In this document: positions 19,375 to 28,002 of the stretch, in pieces | How positions within the stretch are numbered: position 1 is the stretch's first letter | Layout: each line of letters begins with the position of its first letter | From: an uncultured Alphaproteobacteria bacterium | GTDB taxonomy: Bacteria; Pseudomonadota; Alphaproteobacteria; Micropepsales; Micropepsaceae | DNA: 47,902 nucleotides | Direction: 5' to 3' | Assembly: GCA_937865685.1 (NCBI GenBank) | Contig: CALMGU010000159.1 | Coordinates: 1-47,902, forward strand | Made by a program: the position numbers and the translations under genes | Notes under the pieces: generated by a model | Seen by the model: only the letters and a program-made list of their open reading frames with translations | Databases searched by the model: none | What the model was told of the DNA's origin: nothing

Positions 19375-20511
19375 TCAGAAAAGATTCAGGCGAGCGAGGT
19401 CATTCCACGTGGTCAGGAGCACGAGCCCCAGGACCAAAACCAGCCCAAGCCGAAATCCAAGGTCCTGGGCCCGCTCACCCAGCGGCCGTCCCAAAACTGC
19501 TTCGCATGCATAGTACAGAAGATGCCCGCCGTCGAGCAGCGGAATGGGAAAAAGGTTGGCGAGCCCAATGCTTACGGAAAGTACAGCCACCAGCTGCAGA
19601 AGCGCCATAAAGCCGAATACCGCCACCTGGCGGGTCATTTTGGCGATTCCCAGGGGTCCCCGGAACTGGTCGGCGCTGGCATAGCCGCGCACCATCTGGG
19701 CAATGCCCTGAACGGTGGTGCGCATGATCGTCCAGGTCTGGACATTCGCTGCCACGAAGGCCGATGGCAGATTGTAATATTCGGTCGTAATCGGGGCCTT
19801 TGGCGAGGGGCGGACGCCGATCACATAAGTGGTCCCCATATCGCCCAGGACATCGCGGATTCGGGTCGCCCGCGGCATGACATGAACGGTGACCGGCTCG
19901 CCGCCCCGCTCCAAATCGACGGCGAGCGTGCGCCCTCCGCTGACCGCGATGATCTGGGGCATCTGCTCAAAATCGGCGATGCGGGTCCCATCGATGGCGA
20001 TGACGCGGTCGCCCGGCTTGATGCCGGCCGCTTCCGCCGCGCTGCCCTTCACCACATCACCGACGATGGGGGCCAGCACCGTATGGCCGGTGTACAAAAT
20101 CAGGCCGGTGAACAGCACGATCGCAAGAATGAAATTTGCCACCGGCCCCGCCGCCGCGACCGCGGCGCGCTGCCAGAGCGGCTTGAATGCAAGGGTCTGT
20201 TCGCGCTCGGCCGGGCTCATGCGGGCTGCTGCCGCATGATCCGGCGCGCTGGCCGCATTGGCGTCGCCGGAAAATTTCACATAGCCGCCCACGGGTATCC
20301 AGCTGACCTTCCAGCGCGTGCCACGCTTGTCGTTCCAGCCGAAAATTTCCTTGCCGAAGCCGACGGAAAACACATCGACCTTCACGCCGCAGGCGCGGGC
20401 CACCAGGAAATGACCCAGCTCGTGAAAGAACACCACCACGGTGATTACGAACAGAAAAGCCGGCAAGCCCAGCGGCGTCCAGGCGATAAGGTTCCTTATG
20501 GCGTCAAACAT
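19375..20511 (-). CDS. rseP: RseP-type site-2 zinc metalloprotease
   Basis: 378 aa intramembrane protease. Zinc ligands are in HELGH (residues 30-34) within the first transmembrane helix, with the second motif LLDGGHLLYY near the C-terminus. One PDZ domain is visible (about 130-205; GIKPGDRVIAIDGTRI), whereas E. coli RseP has two. The family cleaves anti-sigma factors and leftover signal peptides. The stop lies ten bases before dxr starts no closer than its own frame allows; upstream is dxr and downstream bamA, the usual envelope-biogenesis order. Confidence 0.94.
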   Translation of the reverse strand: MFDAIRNLIAWTPLGLPAFLFVITVVVFFHELGHFLVARACGVKVDVFSVGFGKEIFGWNDKRGTRWKVSWIPVGGYVKFSGDANAASAPDHAAAARMSPAEREQTLAFKPLWQRAAVAAAGPVANFILAIVLFTGLILYTGHTVLAPIVGDVVKGSAAEAAGIKPGDRVIAIDGTRIADFEQMPQIIAVSGGRTLAVDLERGGEPVTVHVMPRATRIRDVLGDMGTTYVIGVRPSPKAPITTEYYNLPSAFVAANVQTWTIMRTTVQGIAQMVRGYASADQFRGPLGIAKMTRQVAVFGFMALLQLVAVLSVSIGLANLFPIPLLDGGHLLYYACEAVLGRPLGERAQDLGFRLGLVLVLGLVLLTTWNDLARLNLF

Positions 20512-20520
20512 GGCGTCCTC

Positions 20521-21765
20521 TCAGGTCCCCACCTTTTGACATATCTCTTCGGCCAGCACCCGCGCGCGCGCGTCGGTTCCCAGCACGGTTCCCAGATCCC
20601 CAGCCCGGCCGTTGCTGACCTGCCCGGCATCGGCATTCAAAGTCTCGCCCACCACTTTGGAAATATCCAGGAAGCCGATACGCCGGTCCAGAAAGGCCTG
20701 CACCGCGATTTCGTTGGCGGCATTGAGCACCGTGGGCGCCAATCCGCCGGACCGCATGGATTCGATCGCCAGATTCAAGGCCGGGAACCGGTCATGCGCG
20801 GGCGCCTGGAAAACCAGCTGTCCCAGCCGGGCAAGATCGAGCCTGCGTGACGGCGATGCGATGCGGCGCGGCCAGGCCAGAGCGTGGGCGATGGGCGTGC
20901 GCATGTCCGGCGCGGACAGATGCGCCATGGTGGTGCCGTCGTCATAGCTGACCAGGCAGTGGACGATGGACTGGGGATGCACCAGCACATTCAGCTTGTC
21001 CGGCGGCAACGCGAACAGGAAATGGGCTTCGATCAACTCCAGGCCCTTGTTCATCAAGGTGGCGCTGTCCAGCGAAATCTTGCGGCCCATCGCCCAGTTG
21101 GGATGGGCGACCGCCTCTTCCACCGTGGCGGCGGCCATTTTCTCCAGCGGCCATTCGCGGAACGGTCCACCCGATGCCGTGATCGTCACGGTCTCCACTT
21201 CGCTGGCGTCGCCCGAACCCAGAACCTGGAAAATCGCGTTATGCTCGGAATCGACCGGGATCACCGAGGCGCCCGACCGTTCCATGGCGTCACGGAACAC
21301 CGCGCCGGCCGCGACCACGCATTCCTTGTTCGCCAGCGCCACGATGACGCCGCGCTCGATGGCGGCAAGCGCCGGCTCGATGGCGGCCGCGCCCATGATC
21401 GCAACCATCACGAAATCCGACGGCATCGCCGCCGCCGCAATCACCGCATCGCGCCCGGCGGCGACTTCTATCCCGGTTCCGGCCAATCCGGCCTTCAATT
21501 CCTCGTAGAGCGAAGCATCGCCGATCACGGCCCGCAATGGGCGCAAGGCTTGGGCCTGCTCGATCAGAAGCTTGACATTGCCCTGGGCGGTCAGCGCGGC
21601 CAGGGGGAATGCGTCCGCGCCATAGACTTTGCGGGCATGGGCAACCACATCCAGCGTGTTGACGCCGATGGATCCGGTCGAGCCCAGCACCGTAACCTTC
21701 CGCTGGACCACATCCTGAAGCGACGGAATCGAATCGAAAATTCCATGGGCGGCGATGGGCGTCAT
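20521..21765 (-). CDS. dxr: 1-deoxy-D-xylulose-5-phosphate reductoisomerase
   Basis: DXR (414 aa) makes MEP in the non-mevalonate isoprenoid pathway. The NADPH-binding GSTGSIGVNTLDV is at residues 28-40. The metal- and substrate-site blocks are ALANKECVVAAG, PVDSEHNAIFQ and ATLMNKGLELIEAHFLF. ATG 21765 overlaps the cdsA stop (ATGA); the open frame upstream lies inside cdsA and is not coding. The product feeds UppS, encoded two genes upstream. Confidence 0.96.
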   Translation of the reverse strand: MTPIAAHGIFDSIPSLQDVVQRKVTVLGSTGSIGVNTLDVVAHARKVYGADAFPLAALTAQGNVKLLIEQAQALRPLRAVIGDASLYEELKAGLAGTGIEVAAGRDAVIAAAAMPSDFVMVAIMGAAAIEPALAAIERGVIVALANKECVVAAGAVFRDAMERSGASVIPVDSEHNAIFQVLGSGDASEVETVTITASGGPFREWPLEKMAAATVEEAVAHPNWAMGRKISLDSATLMNKGLELIEAHFLFALPPDKLNVLVHPQSIVHCLVSYDDGTTMAHLSAPDMRTPIAHALAWPRRIASPSRRLDLARLGQLVFQAPAHDRFPALNLAIESMRSGGLAPTVLNAANEIAVQAFLDRRIGFLDISKVVGETLNADAGQVSNGRAGDLGTVLGTDARARVLAEEICQKVGT

Positions 21766-22637
21766 GACGCGATACCGAAAAGAAGATTGAAATGCGCACC
21801 GAAAACCAAAATCGCCAGGGCGACGCTGGCGAAGATGGTGGAATCCATGCGGTCCAGCACACCGCCATGGCCCGGGATCAGGCTGCCGGAATTCTTGATG
21901 CCGAACCGCCGCTTGACGAAACTTTCGAACAGATCGCCGGCATGCGCGACCGCGCTGAAGACCAGGCCAAACAAGGCGGCTATCCAGAGCGTGCCGCCCA
22001 GAAGCCAGATATAGCAGCTGAACACCAGCGCGGCGGTGACGCTGCCGCCGATGGTCCCGGCCCAGGTCTTGGACGGCGACAGCACCGGGGCCATGCGCGG
22101 CCCGCCGATCAACTTCCCAAAAATCAGCGCGCCGGTATCCGTCGCCCAGACAATCAGAAACAGGCCGGCGATAACCTGCCATCCCCGTTCCGGAAAGGCC
22201 CGCAAACTCACCAGGGCAATCGCGGGCAGCCCCAGATACACCACACCCAGGCCCTGCCACACCGGACTCTGGCCCCGGCTGCGCGCGACCAAGACCGCGG
22301 CCAACGCACCGATCGCGACAGCAAGCAAAGCGGGCCCGATCTGCCGCGATATCAGAAGAATAAGGACCGCCGCCGCCGCCGCAAGCGATGTGATGGCGGT
22401 CTCCAGGCGATAATCGCGGCCGACCGCAATCATGCGATGCCATTCATAAGCGGCCAGAATGGTGATCAGCACGACCATGCCAGCAAAATATTCCGGCCAG
22501 ACCAAGGCCAAAATCGCGATCCCCGCCAGCACGATCCCGAACAGAGGGCGCATGACCCAATCCATGTCCCAGCGGATGGCGCGATAACCCGGCGCATGCC
22601 CGTTTGCCGATGGAGATTGGGGGCGCGGGCCGCTCAC
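21762..22637 (-). CDS. cdsA: phosphatidate cytidylyltransferase
   Basis: CdsA (291 aa) makes CDP-diacylglycerol from phosphatidate and CTP, the precursor of all phospholipids. It has about eight hydrophobic helices; the family signature near the C-terminus reads KRRFGIKNSGSLIPGHGG then VLDRMDS. GTG 22637 overlaps the uppS stop and has GGAGG seven bases upstream, so it is chosen over in-frame ATGs downstream. One signature residue differs: Asn stands where K-D is the consensus. The rest of the motif is intact and the gene sits in its usual place, so it is probably functional. Confidence 0.93.
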   Translation of the reverse strand: MSGPRPQSPSANGHAPGYRAIRWDMDWVMRPLFGIVLAGIAILALVWPEYFAGMVVLITILAAYEWHRMIAVGRDYRLETAITSLAAAAAVLILLISRQIGPALLAVAIGALAAVLVARSRGQSPVWQGLGVVYLGLPAIALVSLRAFPERGWQVIAGLFLIVWATDTGALIFGKLIGGPRMAPVLSPSKTWAGTIGGSVTAALVFSCYIWLLGGTLWIAALFGLVFSAVAHAGDLFESFVKRRFGIKNSGSLIPGHGGVLDRMDSTIFASVALAILVFGAHFNLLFGIAS

Positions 22638-23377
22638 GCGACGGCCTCCGAATTGACGGCGCCGAAGCGGCGGTCGCGGCCAGCGAAACTCTGCAGCGCC
22701 TTGAGCAGTTCGGCGCGCCCGAAATCCGGCCACAGCGTGTCCACGAACAGGAGCTCGGCATAGGCCGACTGCCAGAGCATGAAATTGGACAGGCGGCGCT
22801 CGCCCGAAGTGCGGATCACCAGATCCGGTTCCGGCAAGGCGCTGGTGAAAAGCCGGGAGGCGAACAAATCCGTGGTGATGGTTTCCGGATCGAGCCGGCC
22901 CTCGGCGGCGGCGCGCGCCAGCTCACGGGCGGTGGCGGCGATCTCTTCCTGGGCGCCGTAATCGAACGCGAAAGTGAGATTGAGGCCCGTATTCTGGGCG
23001 GTGCGGCTTTCGGAATCCAGGATCATCTGATGGATGTCGCCGGCCACCCGTCCGCGATGGCCAATGATCCGCATACGGACATTTCGCTCGACCAGCTCAT
23101 CCATGTCGCTGCGGAAATAGGTGCGGAAGAGGCCCATCAAAGCCCCCACTTCCGCCTTGGGCCGCTTCCAATTCTCGCTGGAAAAGGCGAACAGAGTGAG
23201 GTTGCCCAGCCCCATGTCGCAGGCGGCGCGCACCGTTTCGCGCACCGCATTCATGCCCGCGAAATGCCCGGCCTCGCGCGGCAAATGCCGCTTCCGCGCC
23301 CAGCGTCCATTGCCGTCCATGATGATGGCGACATGGCGGGGCAAAACTTGCGGAAGGTCGGCCAGAGGTATCTCCAT
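22634..23377 (-). CDS. uppS: undecaprenyl (isoprenyl) diphosphate synthase
   Basis: 247 aa cis-prenyltransferase producing the C55 lipid carrier for peptidoglycan. HVAIIMDGNGRWARKR carries catalytic Asp21; LTLFAFSSENWKRP, LTFAFDYGAQEEI and PDLVIRTSGERRLSNFMLWQ are the other family blocks. ATG 23377 lies eight bases after the frr stop with only a weak ribosome site, suggesting coupling to frr translation. Confidence 0.95.
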   Translation of the reverse strand: MEIPLADLPQVLPRHVAIIMDGNGRWARKRHLPREAGHFAGMNAVRETVRAACDMGLGNLTLFAFSSENWKRPKAEVGALMGLFRTYFRSDMDELVERNVRMRIIGHRGRVAGDIHQMILDSESRTAQNTGLNLTFAFDYGAQEEIAATARELARAAAEGRLDPETITTDLFASRLFTSALPEPDLVIRTSGERRLSNFMLWQSAYAELLFVDTLWPDFGRAELLKALQSFAGRDRRFGAVNSEAVA

Positions 23378-23385
23378 GCCGGTGC

Positions 23386-23946
23386 TCAAACCTGCATGAT
23401 TTCCTGCTCCTTGGTATGGAGCGCGTTGTCGATGTCCTTGATGTGCGCGTCGGTGAGCTTCTGCAGCTCGTCGCCCTTGGTGTGATGCTCGTCCTGGCCG
23501 ATCTTGTGATCCTTTTCCAGCTTCTTGAGCAGGTCCATGCCGTCGCGGCGGACGTTGCGAACCGCGACCCTGGCGGCCTCGGCATATTTGGCCGCGAGCT
23601 TGGACAATTCCTTGCGCCGCTCCTGATTGAGTTCGGGCAAGGGAATGCGCAAGAGCTGGCCATCCATCTGCGGATTGAGGCCAAGACCCGCATCGCGGAT
23701 CGCCTTGTCCACCGCCTTGGCCAGCCCCTTGTCCCACACCTGCACCGTAATCATGCGGGCTTCGGGCGTGGAAATGGTGCCAACTTGGCTGATGGGCACG
23801 ACATTGCCATAGGCTTCGACGGAAACCGGATCCAGAAGCGCGGGGCTGGCCCGGCCGGTGCGAAGGCCGCTGAATTCGCTCTTCAGGGTCGCCACGGCGC
23901 CCGCCATGCGCCGGCTCATCTCGTCTTTGTTGTATGCGTCCGCCAT
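23386..23946 (-). CDS. frr: ribosome recycling factor
   Basis: RRF (186 aa, standard length) splits post-termination ribosomes with EF-G. Conserved elements are [12 protein letters not shown] near residue 28, [15 protein letters not shown] and [12 protein letters not shown]. The C-terminal helix is [20 protein letters not shown]. It lies between pyrH and uppS, the general proteobacterial order. Confidence 0.97.
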   Translation of the reverse strand: MADAYNKDEMSRRMAGAVATLKSEFSGLRTGRASPALLDPVSVEAYGNVVPISQVGTISTPEARMITVQVWDKGLAKAVDKAIRDAGLGLNPQMDGQLLRIPLPELNQERRKELSKLAAKYAEAARVAVRNVRRDGMDLLKKLEKDHKIGQDEHHTKGDELQKLTDAHIKDIDNALHTKEQEIMQV

Positions 23947-24001
23947 TGTCTTTCGCCTCGCCCCTGCTGCCGGAATCCTAACTCAAACCCCGGCGGGAAC
24001 T

Positions 24002-24724
24002 TCATTTTTCTTCGATGATGGTCGCCCGTCCGTCGCCCCGAAGGACCTTGGCCAGCGCCCCCTTGTCTTGCAGCGAGAAGACCAGGATCGGAATGCCGTT
24101 CTCCCTGGACAGGGAAATAGCCGATGCATCCATTACTGCAAGATCCCGCGCTAACACCTCGTGATAACTCAAAGATTCATACCTGGTGGCATCAGGATAC
24201 TTTTTGGGGTCAGCACTGTAAACACCGTCAACCTGGGTGGCTTTTAGCATGGCGTCGCAAGTCATTTCCGCCGCCCGGAGCGCCGCCGCCGTGTCGGTGG
24301 TGAAGAAGGGGTTTCCGGTTCCGGCAGCGAAAATCACCACCCGGCCCTTCTCCATGTGCCGAATCGCGCGGCGCCGGATATAGGGCTCGCAGACCGTGCT
24401 CATGGGGATTGCAGACTGGACCCGGCTGGGTAGACCGTTGCGTTCCAACGTCGCCTGCATCGCCAGCGCATTCATCACGGTCGCCAGCATGCCCATATAA
24501 TCCGCCGTGGCCCGGTCGATGCCTTTGGCCGCTCCAGCGAGGCCGCGGAAGATGTTGCCGCCGCCGATCACCATGCAGATCTGAGTGCCAGCTTCGACCG
24601 CTTCCTTCACGTCGGCGGCAATGCGCTCGACCGTGCCGGTGTCGATGCCGAAACCGCCCTGGCCCATCAATGCCTCGCCCGATACCTTGAGGAGCACGCG
24701 GGCGTATTTGGGCTTGGGGGCCAT
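24002..24724 (-). CDS. pyrH: UMP kinase
   Basis: PyrH (240 aa) phosphorylates UMP in pyrimidine nucleotide synthesis. [12 protein letters not shown] (about 10-21), [10 protein letters not shown] (about 53-62) and [16 protein letters not shown] are amino-acid-kinase and UMP-binding motifs. ATG 24724 has CGGAGGA upstream, which itself overlaps a spurious in-frame ATG at 24745. The stretch 24120-24260 uses more A/T-ending codons than its surroundings although the protein there is conserved ([20 protein letters not shown]). Confidence 0.96.
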   Translation of the reverse strand: MAPKPKYARVLLKVSGEALMGQGGFGIDTGTVERIAADVKEAVEAGTQICMVIGGGNIFRGLAGAAKGIDRATADYMGMLATVMNALAMQATLERNGLPSRVQSAIPMSTVCEPYIRRRAIRHMEKGRVVIFAAGTGNPFFTTDTAAALRAAEMTCDAMLKATQVDGVYSADPKKYPDATRYESLSYHEVLARDLAVMDASAISLSRENGIPILVFSLQDKGALAKVLRGDGRATIIEEK

Positions 24725-24754
24725 CAGATCATTCCTCCGGAGCATCGGCCGGGA

Positions 24755-24777
24755 GCGCATAACGGCGGCGTATGCGC
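24755..24777 (-). other. 7-bp hairpin in the tsf-pyrH gap
   Basis: GCGCATA at 24755-24761 pairs with TATGCGC at 24771-24777 across a 9-base loop. It lacks a U-run, so it is more likely a processing or stabilising structure than a terminator. Confidence 0.35.
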
Positions 24778-24793
24778 GCGGCCCGTGATCAAA

Positions 24794-25717
24794 CTAACGC
24801 GTGCCCGCCATCTGGGCGACTTCGTCGGCGAAATCGCTTTCCACTTTTTCGATGCCCTCGCCCACCTGGAAGCGGACAAAGCCTTCGATCGCGACCGGCG
24901 CGCCCAGCTCCTTGGAAGCCTTTTCGACCACCTTGCTCACCTGGGTTTCACCGTCGATCACGAAGGTCTGCGAAAGCAGAACGGTTTCTTCGTAGAATTT
25001 GCGCATCCGCCCTTCCATCATCTTCTCGATGACGGCGTCGGGCTTGCCGGACTGTTTCGCCAGTTCCCACTGCACATTGCGCTCACGCTCGACCACATCC
25101 TTGGAGAGATGCTCGGGCGTCAGCGCCAAGGGATTGGCGGCGGCAATATGCATGGCGATCTGCTTGGCCAGGGCCGAGAGCTTGCCCTCGTCCGCGGTGG
25201 ATTTGAGCGCGACCAGCACGCCGATCTTGCCCAATTCCGGCGAAGCGGCGTTATGGACATAAGCGGCGACCACACCCGGATTGACGCTCAGCGCCACGGT
25301 GCGGCGCACGCTCATATTTTCGCCGATCTTGGCCACCAGTTCGGTCAGGGTCTGCTGGACATTGCTGGTGCCGTGCTTGGCGGCCAGCAGCTTTTCCAGA
25401 TCGCCGCCTTCGGCCAGCGCCAGGTCGGCGGCGGCTTTCACAAAGCCCTTGAACTCGTCATTGCGGGCGACGAAATCGGTTTCCGCATTCACTTCCACCA
25501 GCGCGCCGGCGCCTTTGCCCACGGCAACGCCCACCAAGCCTTCGGCGGCAGCGCGGCCGGCCTTTTTGGCGGCCTTGGAGATGCCTTTCTTGCGCAACCA
25601 GTCGATGGCCGCTTCCATGTCGCCGCCGGTTTCGTTGAGCGCGGTTTTGCAGTCCATCATGCCTGCGCCGGTCTTGTCGCGCAGATCCTTCACCATGGTG
25701 GCGGTGATGTTTGCCAT
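24794..25717 (-). CDS. tsf: elongation factor Ts
   Basis: EF-Ts (307 aa) exchanges GDP for GTP on EF-Tu. The N-terminal UBA-like domain has [19 protein letters not shown], followed by the TDFVARN motif that contacts EF-Tu and then the core. ATG 25717 has GGAGG upstream. It follows rpsB after a strong hairpin. Confidence 0.97.
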   Translation of the reverse strand: MANITATMVKDLRDKTGAGMMDCKTALNETGGDMEAAIDWLRKKGISKAAKKAGRAAAEGLVGVAVGKGAGALVEVNAETDFVARNDEFKGFVKAAADLALAEGGDLEKLLAAKHGTSNVQQTLTELVAKIGENMSVRRTVALSVNPGVVAAYVHNAASPELGKIGVLVALKSTADEGKLSALAKQIAMHIAAANPLALTPEHLSKDVVERERNVQWELAKQSGKPDAVIEKMMEGRMRKFYEETVLLSQTFVIDGETQVSKVVEKASKELGAPVAIEGFVRFQVGEGIEKVESDFADEVAQMAGTR

Positions 25718-25733
25718 TGTGGCCTCCGTAACG

Positions 25734-25767
25734 GCGTTGCCGGGCGGGGAATGTCCGCCGGCAACGC
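25734..25767 (-). promoter_or_regulatory. strong hairpin between rpsB and tsf, possible attenuator
   Basis: A 10-bp perfect stem (25734-25743 with 25758-25767) extends inward with a one-base bulge around CCGCC/GGCGG. No U-run follows on the minus strand, so partial termination or an RNA-processing site are both possible. It lies 16 bases before the tsf start and might also affect tsf translation. Confidence 0.5.
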
Positions 25768-25784
25768 GACAATGAAACGTATGA

Positions 25785-26561
25785 TTAGGCGGTGGCTTCC
25801 GAAGCGGCGACGTGGCTGGAAGTGTCTTCGATCTCTTCCGCAGCCCCGATATCGACGCCGGCTTCGACCTGGCTCTGGCCCAGGCCGTCGATGATGGCGC
25901 GCGCGGCCAGATCGCAATAGAGCGCGATGGCGCGGGCGGCGTCATCATTGCCCGGGATCGGATAGGCGATGCCGTCCGGATCGGAGTTGGAGTCCAGGAT
26001 CGCGGTCACCGGGATGCCCAGCTTGCGGGCTTCGGCAATTGCGATGGATTCCTTGTTGGTGTCGATCACGAACAGCATGTTGGGCAGGCCGCCCATTTCC
26101 TTGATGCCGCCCAGCGAACGCTCCAGCTTGTCCTGCTCGCGCAGAAGGCCCAGCAATTCCTTCTTGGTCAGGCCCGACTGATCGGCCGTGGTCAGCGTCT
26201 CTTCGATGGAGCGCAGGCGGCGGATGGAATGGCTGATGGTCTGCCAGTTGGTGAGCGTGCCGCCCAGCCAGCGATGATTCACATAATACTGCGCGCAGCG
26301 CTTGGCGGCGGCGGCGATGGGCTCGGAAGCCTGGCGCTTGGTGCCCACGAACAAGATGCGGCCGCCCGAAGCGGCGACTTCGCGCAGCGCGACCAGCGCC
26401 TGGTGCAGCAGGGGCACGGTCTGGGTCAGATCCAGAATGTGGATGTCGTTGCGGGCGCCATAAATGTAGGACGCCATCTTCGGATTCCAGCGCTGCTGGC
26501 GGTGGCCGAAATGGGCGCCGGACTCGAGCAGTCCACGCATGGAAAATTCAGGCAAAGCCAT
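25785..26561 (-). CDS. rpsB: 30S ribosomal protein S2
   Basis: S2 (258 aa), an essential small-subunit protein. [20 protein letters not shown] near the N-terminus and [14 protein letters not shown] are family signatures, with [12 protein letters not shown] in the middle and [20 protein letters not shown] later. A short acidic tail follows. ATG 26561 has AAAGGAGA upstream. It is the first gene of the minus-strand superoperon and has a clear promoter and a structured leader. Confidence 0.97.
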   Translation of the reverse strand: MALPEFSMRGLLESGAHFGHRQQRWNPKMASYIYGARNDIHILDLTQTVPLLHQALVALREVAASGGRILFVGTKRQASEPIAAAAKRCAQYYVNHRWLGGTLTNWQTISHSIRRLRSIEETLTTADQSGLTKKELLGLLREQDKLERSLGGIKEMGGLPNMLFVIDTNKESIAIAEARKLGIPVTAILDSNSDPDGIAYPIPGNDDAARAIALYCDLAARAIIDGLGQSQVEAGVDIGAAEEIEDTSSHVAASEATA

Positions 26562-26589
26562 TGGTCGTTCTCCTTTACCGGTTGGCCAG

Positions 26590-26662
26590 ATGCGCGGGTT
26601 ATCCCTTTGAAGAGACACCGGATGGGGAGACCGGAACACCCGGCCTGGACCCACCCGCGCAT
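26590..26662 (-). promoter_or_regulatory. structured 5' leader of rpsB
   Basis: A perfect 10-bp inverted repeat (26590-26599 and 26653-26662) encloses 53 bases with several CCGG pairings, all within the ~110-base untranslated leader. S2 represses its own operon through the leader in enterobacteria; whether this structure does the same here is inference. Confidence 0.45.
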
Positions 26663-26676
26663 GCGAGATGGCGGGG

Positions 26677-26705
26677 CTTATAGGGGGTCCGCAGGCCCCG
26701 GGCAA
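26677..26705 (-). promoter_or_regulatory. rpsB promoter
   Basis: On the minus strand: -35 TTGCCC (26705-26700), a 17-base spacer and -10 TATAAG (26682-26677). A start near 26670 gives a leader of about 110 bases. The divergent gene at 26776 starts 71 bases upstream. Confidence 0.65.
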
Positions 26706-26775
26706 GCCGCAAGAAGGCTTTACCTTTCCGAAGCCCGAGGCGGCCTAAAATGACCGGAACCCGCCCCGGATTCCC

Positions 26776-28002
26776 ATGACCGGACTGCCCATCCTGTCTG
26801 AAGCCGCCTGGCTTACACCCGCCCGCATTCGCCGGATCGCAATGCTTTTTGCGGGGATTGCCCTGATTTTTCTGGGCGCGGACGTCTGGTTCCATACACG
26901 CGCGGGCGTGACGGACGCCGCTGGCGAGCAGCTAGGGCGCGACTTCGTGAATTACTGGTCGGGCGCCCATCTTGCCGCCCAAGGCCAAGCCCGGAAAGTC
27001 TATGACATCGGCGCATTCCTGGGCTGGCAGAGGCAGCACACCGCGGCCAATGCCGAATTCAAATGGTATTCCTACCCCCCCGTGATGCTGGCCTTGAGCC
27101 TGCCGCTGGCCGTCATGGGATACAAAGCAGGCCTGCTTCTGTGGCTGTCTGGAGGTTGGCTGGCGTTCAGCGGACTCCTGAGCCGGCTGATGGGCTGGCG
27201 GATGGCGATGCTGACCGCGTTCGCGGCGCCGGCATCCTTCCTGAATTTCCTGGCCGGACAGAATGGCCACTACACAGCGGCACTTTTGGGTGGCGGCATT
27301 CTTTTGCTGGAAGCCAGTCCCGCAGCGGCGGGCGCGCTCTTCGGACTGCTGTGTTTCAAGCCGCAATTGGCGGTCCTCGTTCCGGTCGCCCTGATTGCCG
27401 GCAAGCATTGGCGGGCGTTTGTCGCCGCCGGAGCGACGGCGCTGTTGCTTGCCGCGGCAAGCTTGGCGCTGTTCGGGCAGCAGACTTGGCTCGGCTTCTT
27501 GCATACTGCTCCGATCAACGCACAATTGATGGAGCATGGCGACACATTCTGGCACCGCATGCCCACGGTTTTCGCCATGACGCGCCTGCTGGGCGGTTCG
27601 GTTGCGGCCGGTTACGCGCTGCAAATTCTTTCCGCGGCGGCCGCAATTCTCTTGGTCGCCCGCGTCTGGTGCAGCGGTGCCGATATCCGGCAAAAAGGGG
27701 CTATGCTGATTTTAGCCACCTTCCTCGCCACGCCCTATGCCTGGGATTACGACCTGGTGATGCTGACTTTCGCCGCCGCTTTGCTTGCGGCCCGCGCAAT
27801 CGAGAATGGCTTTCGGCCTTGGGAAAAGAGCCTGGTGGCGCTGATGGTCGCCATGCCCATGATCCTGTCGCCCATTGCAAGCGTCGTTCATTTTCAGATC
27901 GCGCCATTCATTTTATGGAGCGCGTTGCTCTTGATCGCGCGTCCCGGCCGGGTCCCGGCTCCGTCTCAGGCCGAAGCACAGACTGGAGAAGCAGGTTTGT
28001 GA
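26776..28002 (+). CDS. GT87-type (DUF2029) integral membrane glycosyltransferase
   Basis: 408 aa with about ten transmembrane helices. DFVNYWSGAHLAAQGQARKVYD after the first helix and FKWYSYPPVMLALSLPLAVM are typical of the DUF2029/GT87 group. Actinobacterial members are polyprenyl-phosphate-mannose-dependent mannosyltransferases acting on the periplasmic side. The acceptor here is unknown. It diverges from rpsB, and its 3' end overlaps by 37 bases that of a second protein of the same family and size on the other strand. Codon use is slightly less GC-biased than in the flanking housekeeping genes. Confidence 0.78.
   Translation: MTGLPILSEAAWLTPARIRRIAMLFAGIALIFLGADVWFHTRAGVTDAAGEQLGRDFVNYWSGAHLAAQGQARKVYDIGAFLGWQRQHTAANAEFKWYSYPPVMLALSLPLAVMGYKAGLLLWLSGGWLAFSGLLSRLMGWRMAMLTAFAAPASFLNFLAGQNGHYTAALLGGGILLLEASPAAAGALFGLLCFKPQLAVLVPVALIAGKHWRAFVAAGATALLLAAASLALFGQQTWLGFLHTAPINAQLMEHGDTFWHRMPTVFAMTRLLGGSVAAGYALQILSAAAAILLVARVWCSGADIRQKGAMLILATFLATPYAWDYDLVMLTFAAALLAARAIENGFRPWEKSLVALMVAMPMILSPIASVVHFQIAPFILWSALLLIARPGRVPAPSQAEAQTGEAGL

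Noticed and set aside
17725..20850. Two ~510-codon plus-strand open frames opposite bamA, rseP and dxr
   Set aside because: Same cause: shadows of well-conserved minus-strand genes, with His/Arg/Gln-rich composition typical of antisense translation.
21766..22443. Extension of dxr upstream in its open frame
   Set aside because: It lies within cdsA. DXR homology starts at about 21765 with an ATGA overlap.
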